Shown in pieces: positions 7,626 to 15,348 of a stretch of DNA of 15,348 nt (position 1 is its first letter; every line of letters begins with the position of its first letter). The notes beneath the pieces are model-generated. The model was not told the DNA's origin. It saw only the letters and a program-made list of their open reading frames with translations, and did not search any database. Source of the stretch: Chromera velia (taxonomy: Eukaryota; Sar; Chromeraceae); the NCBI GenBank assembly GCA_018398765.1, contig JAHBMJ010002857.1, positions 1-15,348 on the forward strand, given 5' to 3'. The translations under genes were made by a program, and so were the position numbers.

Positions 7626-8427
7626 ACCTCCTCCACCGTTCCTCCTACCTCCCCCCTGCTTCACACAAGCCTCCACACCCACCCCAACACCCGCCCCCAG
7701 CACGCAGCATTCTTTGTCGGAGGACTGTTACGACTCAACTTTAAGAAGAGTCACCATTGGGGCCAGCGTCCGACCCGAGCCTAACCTATCCGCCCGTTCT
7801 CTCTTCTTTTGTTCCTTGCTATCCTTGCGATATCACTCCATCTCACGTAGCTTGCCCCTCCACAACTCGGACCTAAAACTCGGACAACAAGCTTATGCAG
7901 GAGCATGGTTCCCCCTAGGAGGGCAGAGAGGGAACAACCTCGCGGCCCACATCACTAACGGCAATATAGCTGACCCCCTTCTCGACCCGCCCCCCCGACC
8001 GACAAGAGACGACAGCCAGCGCAGAGAACAAGAGGATGTGGTGATGGGAGGCACTGAGGGGGACCGACGAACGACGGTAACCGATGGCGGGGCAGCCGCA
8101 GCAAGCAGACAGCTGCCCCTAAGGCCATACTCCCACCAATTTACAGGTTTCGACGCAAACGGAAAGCTTTCAGGGTCAGACATAGAATCTGATGATAGAG
8201 AAGAGTCAGAGAGAGAGGCACCCGCCAAGAGCCTACAGCCAAAAGTAGAGCACTACCCCCTAACCGGGCAAGAGGAGGACTTACCTCAGAAAACCCAGAC
8301 TCAAGCGCACGAGGGGCACAGGGAAAACGAAAAAAACCAAATGGACGGCATGCAGAAGACCGCTGGGAGAACCCCATCCTTTCAGCAACTATGCGACCCA
8401 CCGAAAGGAAGGCGAGAAGGCGCCTAA
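7618..8427 (+). CDS. Proline-rich, then polar and acidic, low-complexity protein
   Basis: A 269-codon frame whose first codon is GTG and which overlaps the previous frame by a few bases, so it probably continues an upstream frame after a frameshift rather than starting here. It begins with Pro/Ser/Thr-rich sequence (PPPPFLLPPPC), has a Pro/Arg segment (LLDPPPRPTRDD) and ends with acidic/serine and Gln/Glu-rich sequence (SGSDIESDDREESEREAPA). No enzyme motif is visible. Such disordered regions are common in the N-terminal part of non-LTR retrotransposon proteins, and a reverse transcriptase relic lies downstream, so membership in that element is plausible but not shown. Confidence 0.35.
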   Translation: MSEPPPPFLLPPPCFTQASTPTPTPAPSTQHSLSEDCYDSTLRRVTIGASVRPEPNLSARSLFFCSLLSLRYHSISRSLPLHNSDLKLGQQAYAGAWFPLGGQRGNNLAAHITNGNIADPLLDPPPRPTRDDSQRREQEDVVMGGTEGDRRTTVTDGGAAAASRQLPLRPYSHQFTGFDANGKLSGSDIESDDREESEREAPAKSLQPKVEHYPLTGQEEDLPQKTQTQAHEGHRENEKNQMDGMQKTAGRTPSFQQLCDPPKGRREGA

Positions 8428-8454
8428 AGCACGTTCCGATAGAAACAGTGCAGT

Positions 8455-8468
8455 GGGNGGGGGGGGGG
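8455..8468. other. G homopolymer containing an ambiguous base
   Basis: A run of about 14 Gs with an N at 8458. The length is uncertain, so reading-frame statements across this point are unreliable. Confidence 0.95.
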
Positions 8469-8481
8469 CACCTCCAGCTCA

Positions 8482-8510
8482 AGCAGCAGCAGCAGTAGCA
8501 GCAGCAGCAG
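8482..8510. repeat. (AGC)n trinucleotide repeat
   Basis: Nine to ten AGC units with one AGT. In the GCA phase it reads APPAQAAAAVAAAAV, an alanine tract that would suit a continued low-complexity protein across the G-run. Confidence 0.9.
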
Positions 8511-8662
8511 TAACCCTACCGCAGCCGTAGCCGTAACAGCAGCAAACTACGGCTAAGTGCCTTTGCAAGGAGGGCGCCAAAGGATCCCAAAGGAGGCCGC
8601 TCTCACAGGTCTTCCACATGCTTTAGGGAGGGAATTGGGGAAGACGAGAGAGGAGAGACAGG

Positions 8663-8860
8663 ATGCAAACCGACCATGATGCTGAAGAAAAAACGGAAGA
8701 CGAAGGAGAAGAGAGGGCTGACACAAAAGCAGAAGAGGAAGAAGAAAGAGAGAGAAGAGAAGAGGGGGAAAGAGAGCCGTCGGATGGAGGGTCAGACATC
8801 GACGGCCTCACAGATTTATTAGAGCGACGGAAATGGGGAGAAAAGCCACCGGTGGGATAG
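8663..8860 (+). CDS. Short Glu/Arg-rich acidic open frame
   Basis: A 65-codon frame from ATG 8663 (MQTDHDAEEKTEDEGEER), almost entirely Glu, Asp, Arg and Lys, ending PSDGGSDIDGLTDLLERRKW before TAG. It is in the same frame (frame 2) as the start of the reverse transcriptase relic, with stops between. Possibly a fragment of the disordered N-terminal region of the retroelement protein. It may equally be purine-rich low-complexity DNA that happens to be open. Confidence 0.25.
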   Translation: MQTDHDAEEKTEDEGEERADTKAEEEEERERREEGEREPSDGGSDIDGLTDLLERRKWGEKPPVG

Positions 8861-8928
8861 CAAGGGGTCAGAAGAAAGGCAGGCAGAGGCGCAGGGTCAC
8901 AGCCTGCTGTAAGGGTTGCTTTGTTGAC

Positions 8929-9026
8929 GGGGAGAGGGAGGGAGGGGGGAGAGAAGGAGGGAGAGGGGGGGACAGAAAGGAGAGAAAGAGACGGGGGGGG
9001 GAGGGGAAGAAACGAAGATGAAGAGG
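8929..9026. repeat. GA-rich purine tract
   Basis: Nearly uninterrupted purines (GGGAGGGAGG and AGAGAGG types, with several G7-G8 runs). It is low-complexity DNA of the kind that can form triplex or quadruplex structures and is prone to length errors. Confidence 0.85.
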
Positions 9027-9205
9027 ATCCCGAAGTGACTATTGCAGAGTGGGAGGAAAAATAATATAAAATAGAAATTTTGGGACTCCATAGATCTCGA
9101 GGCCGAAGCCCGCGACAACCTAGACATATCGACGGACAAACATATCAATGCCACCCTTCCCCCACACTGCTTGCCATCCTAGAAGAGTGCGCCCAGAGAA
9201 TTTAG

Positions 9206-11273
9206 AGCGATGACCTCGCAGTAGCAGAGAGGGCTTGGAAAACGCTCTTCTGTTTTCCGTCTCTCTTTCTGAGGGTAGATAGGAGAGGGGGGAATGCATC
9301 TCTTATAGTACGGAGACGCCGAATAACAGCCTTTTGGAGGGGAGAATTTGAAGTCTTAGTTTCATCCTTGAGATCCGATATTGTCAGAATGAGAGAGAAA
9401 CAGATAGAGAAGAGGAAAGGGAGGAAACCGTCACAGCAGGCCGCCAAAGACAGCATGCGCCGCTATGTGGATGGCATTGCCCTGATCAAAGACGGGGCCC
9501 TCTCTAAAGCAGTCTCCCACCTAGGCTTCTCAGGGATCGCTACCCCAAACATGAAGACATTCCGCAAGCTGAAGGATCTCCACCCCCCGCGTAGGACCCG
9601 ATACGAACCAAAGCCCTCGTATCAGACCTGCTCCACCTCGAGCTTACGCTCGATTCCCTCCTACAAGCAGCCTGCTCTACCGCCCGAGGCTCTGCCCAGG
9701 GAATCTCAGGGTGGCGGTATGAACACATTCGTTTCTTTCTCCCAGGCGACGGATTGGGAGGGGGGAGTACAGTAGGGTAGTATGCCTAGCAGTGTGCTCT
9801 TTTCACTTGCTCATAAGTGGGAGGTCTTTTGCCCTCAATAAGGACCCGAAAGGCGACAAGGTGAGTCTCAGACCGATCACGATCGAGGACGTACTCCGAA
9901 GATGGGTCACGAAGGCAATCCTGATCGAGTACTATGGGGAGAAGTTTAAGGAACACCTCGGGGCATTGTAGTATATGGTAAGAACGAGTGCAGGGACAAA
10001 CAAACTTTTCAGAGCAGTCCAAACTTGTTTGCAGCTTTGTCCTAACTCCATCCTGAGGCTCCTCCAAATAAATGCAAACAACGCATTCAACACTTGCGAT
10101 AGACAGAAAGTGATGGACGAGCTGCGTGAGCATTTTCCTGAGCTGTTTCGTTTCTTTTCTCTCTAGTATGGTGCGCCAGTCCTGATCTTCTTTCGCGATC
10201 AAAAAGGCAGACTGCGTACTTTCATGAGTCAAGAAAGGGTACTATAACAGGGAGATGTTGCAAGGCTGCTTCTTTTTTGTCTTAGCCTAAAACCTGCTTT
10301 AGAAAAGTTGCAAAAGAGGCTGCACGAGAAGCACAGGAGGGCAGGATGTTTTATAGATACATACATGGATGATCTCTCTCTCATTTTCCCTTCCAGCTCT
10401 GCTGACTGTCTGACCTCTACCTGGTCAGATTGTGTAGAAATTTTGGGAGAATATGGCCTGACGCTCAATCTGGGTAAAGATAAGAGCGCAGCTTTCTCTC
10501 CCAGTTGGAAAGGGAAATCAGAGAGAGAGATCTCACAACAGTGCCCCCCAGGACTAGAGGTATCAACACAAGGCTACAAGTTGATGGGGGCAGGGGGGGG
10601 TGAAGACTCGTTTATAAACAGCCTGTTCGAAAAGAAACTAGCAGAAGCAACAAAGCTGGGGAAGCGAGTAGAGGGGTACGGAGTTCTCCGGAGATGCAGC
10701 CTGCTGTTTCATTACTGCATCTTCCTCAAACTTGTCTACTTAGCGTGGGTAATAGGGGACAGACTCCACACATACGTATGAGAAAGAGCAGACAAGGAGT
10801 TGGGGGAGTCTTTCGCCTGCAGCATGCGCCTCAGCCCAGAAGAATGGTCCTAAAAGCAGAGTCAAGCGCATCTCTTGTTGTATCAAGGGGGAGTGAGGAT
10901 CCCTTTCTTCCATTTTATTGCGCCAGCGGGCTTAGCAGGCTGCGCGGCACACACCTTTGCAGCAGTGAGGAGCCGATTGACAGAGCAGGGTTTTGGAACA
11001 CCAATAAAGACAGACTTTGCAGGTCTGTTTTAGGTAAAGAGGGCAAAGCAAGCTTACAGTGATTGTAGGGGGGGGACCGAAAGGGAACTTAGAAAGGTTC
11101 CTCGAGTTCTGGAACTTCAGTGGGGAGAGAGAATGGAAGATTGGTTATTGTGGGAGAGACAGGAGGTGCAGCACCTCATGATGGAAGCGCTGCACCTAAA
11201 GTCGCTATGCTTGAAATCGGATTCGTATGCTGACAGCAGATTCATGAAAACAATTTTATTAACCTTCATGTAA
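9206..11273 (+). pseudogene. Degenerate non-LTR retrotransposon reverse transcriptase
   Basis: The relic of an RNA-directed DNA polymerase that would have copied its own transcript at a nicked target site. Frame 2 (9206-~9590) gives the pre-RT region (ERAWKTLF; RITAFWRGEFEVL; IALIKDGALSKAVSHLGFSG; LHPPR). Frame 1 (~9600-9770) gives ISGWRYEHIRFF. Frame 0 (from ~9780) gives ALNKDPKGDK, RPITIEDVLRRWVTKA, motif A as INANNAFN, then YGAPVLIFF, QGD near 10248, a helix ALEKLQKRL, YMDD (10362-10373) and GLTLNLGKDKSA. The thumb-like region continues to LRRC...LVYLAW and GGVRIPFFHFIAPAG. Frame 0 carries stops at 9969, 10164, 10245, 10779, 10851 and 11031, and ends at TAA 11271-11273. The usual motif A aspartate is Asn (AAT, 10071-10073). 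Two frameshifts and six stops make it inactive. The downstream endonuclease and poly-A tail are not evident. Confidence 0.88.
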
Positions 11274-11687
11274 AAAGAATTTCTGTATGCGATTTCAGTA
11301 ATAATTAAAAATATAGAAATATAACTGTTCAATATAAATCTAAAATTATGTTTCATTAAAATTTATATAGAATGCAAATATAAATTTTATATGCACTTTT
11401 TTCTAGCATTGTTTTGCTTTTACGGAATTAAAACAACCCTAAATTATATATTTATATAGACTGAATCAATTAAAGCCGGTCAGGGGCTAGTTACGCTGTG
11501 GCCAAGTGTAAGAAATCACACTTAACGTTTGTTTGCTTCCAAAAAGGAAGGATCCTAGATTGGAAGAAAAGGGCAATCGAAAGCGCTAGCTCGCAACAAC
11601 TGGATACTTCCTAACACCTATATCGTTGAGCGATCAGCACCATCTTATCTCAGTGGTAGCAGGAAGAAGCGCAAGACCTTTGCGAAC
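11274..11687. other. AT-rich intergenic DNA after the retroelement relic
   Basis: Strongly AT-rich to about 11470 (ATATAAATTT-type sequence), then mixed composition. No coding frame, RNA gene or clear poly-A tail is seen. The composition shift at about 11230-11270 may mark the 3' edge of the retroelement, but no target-site duplication was found by eye. Confidence 0.5.
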
Positions 11688-12143
11688 ATGCAAAGGGATA
11701 TAAGAGCTCGGCGCATCCGCACGCCGAATTCATACGTTGAATGCTGTGCACATATGGAAACAAAGCAAGAAAAAGGAAGAGACGAGGGCAAAGAAGAAGG
11801 TAGAGACGAGTTCTTTGCCGCAGTGACTACCCACGATGCCAATCACGATCGGTTTTTACAAAAAGGCAGAAAAACCTCCCCCAGCAGATCCCGGCGGCGG
11901 AAGCCGGGGGGGGAGATTTGTGCAAACAAAAACTTCACCAAAACGAGAAGATATTTACCAGCGCATCTAGCGCACGACAGCGCAGAAGCTAAAACAGCGG
12001 AGCACACGCGGCAAAACCGAGCCCCAAATCACGAGCAACCCCCCCCCTCCCCCAAAGCGCCCCAGAAAAGAAAAAAGAAAAGAAAAGAAAGGAACACACC
12101 AAACATATCACGCAAAGAACATCCAGAAAGAACACTCAAATAA
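11688..12143 (+). CDS. Doubtful basic, Lys/Arg-rich open frame
   Basis: A 151-codon frame from ATG 11688 (MQRDIRARRIRTP), rich in Lys, Arg, Glu and Pro, with a basic run (KAPQKRKKKRKER) near the end. It stops at TAA 12141-12143, which lies inside the first unit of the 69-bp minisatellite. In the next units the same position is CAA, and the frame stays open there to 12327. No domain is recognisable. It could be a short disordered nuclear protein that lost its tail or a chance open frame in purine-rich DNA. Support is weak. Confidence 0.25.
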   Translation: MQRDIRARRIRTPNSYVECCAHMETKQEKGRDEGKEEGRDEFFAAVTTHDANHDRFLQKGRKTSPSRSRRRKPGGEICANKNFTKTRRYLPAHLAHDSAEAKTAEHTRQNRAPNHEQPPPSPKAPQKRKKKRKERNTPNISRKEHPERTLK

Positions 12144-12379
12144 AAGAGCGGGCTTGCCCCCTCGAAGACGAAGAAGAGGACAATATGCCGAGGCGAAAGA
12201 ATACTCAAACAAAAGAGCGGGCTTGCCCCCTCGAAGACGAAGAAGAGGACAATATGCCGAGGTGAAAAAACACTCAAACAAAAGAGCGGGCTTGCCCCCT
12301 CAAAGACGAAGAAGAGGACAATATGTTGAGGCGAAGGAACACTCAAACAAAAGAGCGGGCTTGCCCGCTCAAAGACGAA
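12131..12379. repeat. 69-bp minisatellite, three full units and a partial fourth
   Basis: Units begin at 12131, 12200, 12269 and 12338 with AAYACTCAAAYAAAAGAGCG and differ at a few positions each. The period is 69 bp, exactly 23 codons, so frames persist across units. One plus-strand frame reads GLPPRRRRRGQYAEAK repeatedly and the opposite strand is also open. The last unit breaks off after about 42 bp. Confidence 0.95.
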
Positions 12380-12550
12380 CCCCTAATACCGGCCCATTCA
12401 TCGCTCATTGAAGCAACTGCCAGGCGGAGACGGCTGGAGACGATGCGGAGACGGGAAGCGACTGGCCTCGGTGTTTTCTTGTCCCCTCTCCTTCTACCTT
12501 CTCCTCCGTTCTGCTGAGACTCAACCCTTTGCACACACGTAGCATCTAGT

Positions 12551-14964
12551 ATGCGGTTTGCTCTCTTTTCAGCGTGTTTTCTTGCACTGCGTCTGCTTAT
12601 GGGGGTCCGAGAAGTCCAGACTGCCCATCGAGTGGACGCTTCTTCGATCCGGTCTTCTCTTGCACAGCCTTGCTGCACTAGCGAATGCTGTCGCGAGTTT
12701 GCGTTCACGGAGGTGAGGCAGTGGCGTGTCCAGTACGAAGCGATTTCTCACCAAGACCAGAACCAATGGCTGCTAGATGTCGTCAACAGGAACTCTTGTG
12801 GGAAATGGGTGGCGTGGAAGTTTCTCGGTCGTCCGGTCTGTTCCAGAGCTTTCAGGCTTCTTACTGGAATCGGTATGGCCAGCATTGTGGACAAGATTCG
12901 ACGTCATCGGGAGGGCCACTGCCGGTATGTGAGGTTCTTTCAACGACCTCAGCTTGTCTTGAACAGTTATCGAGCGTGGTTGAGAGAGATGATCAGGGTT
13001 TCATCGTGCAAGATGCCAGACAGAGACGGGAAGGTGCAGTTTCCCTTTGCAACCAGGAAGCAGCTGTTTCAGCTGCTTGTTGCTGAGCATGCTGTCGTTC
13101 CGATCATTCCCGGGAAGCCAGCCTTGTCCACATTCTATCAGGTTCTGAGAGAATTCAGGGGACAGATTGTCTGGGCCAAACAGAAGCGCTTCTCAAAGTG
13201 CGACAGATGCGCTTACTTGTCATACTGCATAGCACATGAGCCGCTCCCTGGAGAACAGAGAAAGTTGGAGCATGCTCAGATTGTGCATGTAGTCGACACC
13301 ATTCGCCAGGTCAGCTGGATTCAGGTGGTTTTTGTTCTTTATTGTGCGTGTGTGGGAGGGAGGGGGAATATGTGTATATTTGTCTGTCTCATGGTGCTTG
13401 TGTGCCAGCTTGTCTGCCTGTGCATTTGTATGAAGTCTTAAAGAAATAAATTGTTCATTTTTTCTTCTCTGGTATGTCTGCAGCGCCTGGAGTCTGTATA
13501 TGCAGAAAGAGAAACAAACTCTTTTTTCCTTCTTTTCTGTCTCTGCAGCGTCTTGTGTACTATGATGAGAGACGACTTTCTCAAGTCGACCCGCACAACC
13601 ATATCACCATCATCATGGATGGGATGGACCAGAACTTCAGTACGATACCGCATTGCGAGTTTAATGTAAGTTTCTTCTTTTCAAGAGCAATTGTGTACAA
13701 AGGCTTTCTGTTTTTTTTTTTTTTGGTTTTGTTTCTGTCTTTCTTTCTCCTTTTGGCTTCCCCCCTCCTCTTTCTTTCTCTCTCTCTCTCTCCCTCTCTC
13801 TCTCCCTCAATCACTTCGTCTACTCTTTTCTTTGTTCATAGCCCTTTACATCATTTTTCTCCCTCTCCTTCTCCCTTTCTCTCCCTCTCTCCCACCCTCA
13901 GTCTTTCTTTCTTTCCTTGCTTCTTATATTGTTTTCTGGTGTTCTTTGCAGCATCGGTTGAAGTCGGCAGAGCCATTGGGGGCTCGCATCAAGCTAATAG
14001 GAGTCATGGCTCATGGACGGGGAAAACTTGTTTTTGCAGTCCCTCCAGAAGAAGCGCACGGGTCAAATATGACCGTTACGGTTCTAAATTTTGCTCTCAC
14101 AGAGATTCAGAGACACTGGCCTGACTTCGAGCCGAGAACCTTTCACCTTCAGATGGACAACACCTCAAGTGAGAACAAGAATATGACCGTCTTGGCCTAC
14201 CTGAACGTTTTGGTCCACCGATTTACTTTCGAACAGATCGTCAATGGGTTTCTTCCTGTGGGTCATACACATGAAGACATCGACGCTTTTTTTGGTGTGC
14301 TCTCAAAAGCATTGAAAGGTCTGTACATGCCTGTTCCATCAACATTTTTTCCGTTTTTTTCCTTTTGCGTTTCTCGTTGTTTTCTCTAGTTACGTTCTCT
14401 TCATACTTCGCCTGTCACGCATTTTTTTTTCCAACATTCCAGGACCTTCTTTCATTCTTTTTTTAAATATTCTTTGCTCTTCTTTTTTCTGTCTTTCTCC
14501 GTGGCGGCCCTTTTCTTTGTCTGTTGTTTCTTCCCTTCGTGTCGCCCCATAGTCTTCCTACTCTGACTCATTCACTCACTTTCAAAATCTCTCTTCCCTC
14601 CCCCCCCCCTCTGTCTCTTTACACGCGCGTACGCGTATGCGTGTGCATGCGTGTATGTGTATGTGTGTGCGTGTGTGTATGTGTATGTGTATGTGTGTGT
14701 GTGTGTGTACAGCATCAGACTTCTTCACTGTTGACGAGCTGTTCGAAATCATCCGGAAGGCGTTAGAAGATTCACAAGAACCCATCTATTTCTATAAGCT
14801 GTATTCCCAGTTCGATTGGAAAACATACCTTCTGCCTCATGTCAGCAGGAAGTTTGATATTGCTTTGCAGCCCGTTCACGCGTTCCGCATTCGAAAGAAC
14901 CCAGAAGGGAAAATTGTCACAGACTACAAAAAAAAGTTGACGAGCTCCTGGACGGCAGAAAACT
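12551..14964 (+). CDS. DUF7869-like protein, four exons, truncated by the window end
   Basis: Exons are 12551-13309, 13549-13665, 13952-14318 and 14713-14964, joining in phases 0, 0 and 1. They give 498 codons and end at a GTAAGT donor, so the rest lies beyond the window. The N-terminal region has Cys pairs (C41, C42, C46, C47) before FAFTEVRQWRVQY. The next part, LGRPVCSRAFRLLTGIG, and then FSKCDRCAYLSYC (C217, C220, C226) match the general pattern of the family I know as DUF7869. The core follows: IIMDGMDQ (D277, D280), VMAHGRGKLVF, LQMDNTSSENKN (D361) and VGHTHEDIDAFFG (H397-D403). The C-terminal SDFFTVDELFEIIRKAL and DWKTYLLP also fit. The spacing of D277, D361 and the HEDID acids is like an RNase-H-fold transposase core, which is inference. 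The start is the first ATG of an open frame. No stops interrupt the exons, so the gene may be functional. Confidence 0.85.
13310..13548 (+). other. Intron 1 of the DUF7869-like gene, with a cryptic exon-like copy
   Basis: GTCAGC donor after ATTCGCCAG and a CTCTGCAG acceptor preceded by a T-rich tract; phase 0. A second possible acceptor (ATGTCTGCAG, ending about 13482) is followed by RLESVYAERE, resembling the true exon start RLVYYDERR, but no GT donor follows it. Confidence 0.75.
13666..13951 (+). other. Intron 2 of the DUF7869-like gene, pyrimidine-rich
   Basis: GTAAGT donor after TTTAAT and a TTCTTTGCAG acceptor; phase 0. The interior (about 13715-13925) is an almost pure CT tract of TTTC, TCTC and CCCTCTC motifs, as in low-complexity intron expansion. 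Confidence 0.85.
14319..14712 (+). other. Intron 3 of the DUF7869-like gene with a (GT)n tract
   Basis: GTCTGT donor after TTGAAAG and a GTGTACAG acceptor at the end of a (TG)n-rich tract (about 14640-14709); phase 1. The split codon becomes GCA, giving LKASDFFTV. It is T-rich throughout. Confidence 0.8.
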
Positions 14965-15348
14965 GTAAGTGTCAGGATTTCCCTTTGTGCTCGACTCAAC
15001 TCGCCAATCATTTCCAATAGTCGGCTTTGTGTGTGTATGTATGTCTGGGTGTGTGTGCACTACAGTCTGGGCCATAGTGTATGCCCGCGTACGCGTGCGT
15101 GAGTGCGTCATCTGTCGGTCTGTCTGTTTGTCTGTCTGTTTGTATGTCTGTCTGTCTGTCTGTATGTATGTATATATGTATGTATGCGCGCGTGTGTGTA
15201 TGTGTGTGTATGTGTGTGTGTCTGTGTGTGTATGCATATGTCTCTCTATCTTTTTGTCTGCCTGTCTGTCTGTCTTTCTGTCTGTCTTTAGGTCTGTCTG
15301 TCTGTCTATCTGTCTGTCTCTAGGTTTGTCTATCTGTCTGTCTGTCTG
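14965..15348 (+). other. Intron 4 (5' part) with (TGTC)n and (TG)n microsatellites
   Basis: Starts at the consensus GTAAGT donor, phase 1. From about 15028 it is TGTG, TGTATG and TGTC repeat DNA to the window end, the longest (TGTC)n runs being at 15115-15170 and 15256-15348. No exon is visible before the end of the window. Confidence 0.75.

Noticed and set aside
7349-7636. 95-codon minus-strand open frame opposite the 7149-7625 frame
   Set aside because: No more protein-like than the plus reading and isolated, with no continuation on the minus strand on either side.
8897-9154. Minus-strand Ser/Phe-rich open frame
   Set aside because: Antisense of a GA-rich low-complexity tract.
12029-12346. 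Minus-strand repeated peptide HIVLFFVFEGASPLF
   Set aside because: Produced by the 69-bp repeat whose period is a multiple of three; no start context, domain or splice support.
14582-15323. Open frames reading VCVCVC, SVCLSVCL and antisense HTHTHT
   Set aside because: Translations of (GT)n and (TGTC)n microsatellites in introns.
1-15348. CRISPR array, tRNA or rRNA genes, bacterial operons
   Set aside because: The repeats seen are minisatellites or microsatellites without spacer architecture. No cloverleaf or rRNA core sequence was recognised, and introns show the DNA is eukaryotic.

Overview
The window is nuclear DNA of a eukaryote. It has GT-AG introns with pyrimidine tracts, intergenic microsatellites, a decayed non-LTR retrotransposon and a long minisatellite, and no bacterial gene organisation. 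The mix of homopolymer G runs, (TGTC)n and (GT)n tracts, small introns and a DUF7869-type gene reminds me of a protist or alga, possibly a chromerid-like alveolate. That assignment is an impression only and was not tested by any search.

Layout. Positions 1-768 hold an ~83-bp tandem repeat broken by a ~500-bp segment that looks inserted. Positions 904-4460 are bounded by imperfect, GC-rich terminal inverted repeats (TIRs) of about 76-88 bp with a matching TTC on each flank. This is a candidate 3.56-kb DNA transposon or virus-like element. It carries two convergent, intron-containing genes: a cysteine-rich, acidic-tailed protein on the plus strand and an unrecognised protein on the minus strand. 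Neither matches a family I know, and both have in-frame interruptions. Positions 4461-6179 are AT-rich with no supported gene. Positions 6180-8860 hold a series of open frames (one rich in membrane-like segments, others proline-rich or acidic) that run into a clearly recognisable but dead reverse transcriptase of the non-LTR type (about 9206-11273). Whether the upstream frames belong to the same retroelement is uncertain. Positions 11274-12550 are mainly noncoding, with one basic open frame and a 69-bp (23-codon) minisatellite.

Positions 12551-14964 hold the best-preserved gene. Its four exons join in phase into the first 498 codons of a DUF7869-like protein with a possible RNase-H-like acidic triad. 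It continues past a perfect GTAAGT donor and off the window end through a (TGTC)n-rich intron.

The region is a mobile-element neighbourhood: one candidate new TIR element, one LINE-type remnant and one transposase-like domestic or mobile gene. All family assignments are from remembered motifs; no database was consulted.
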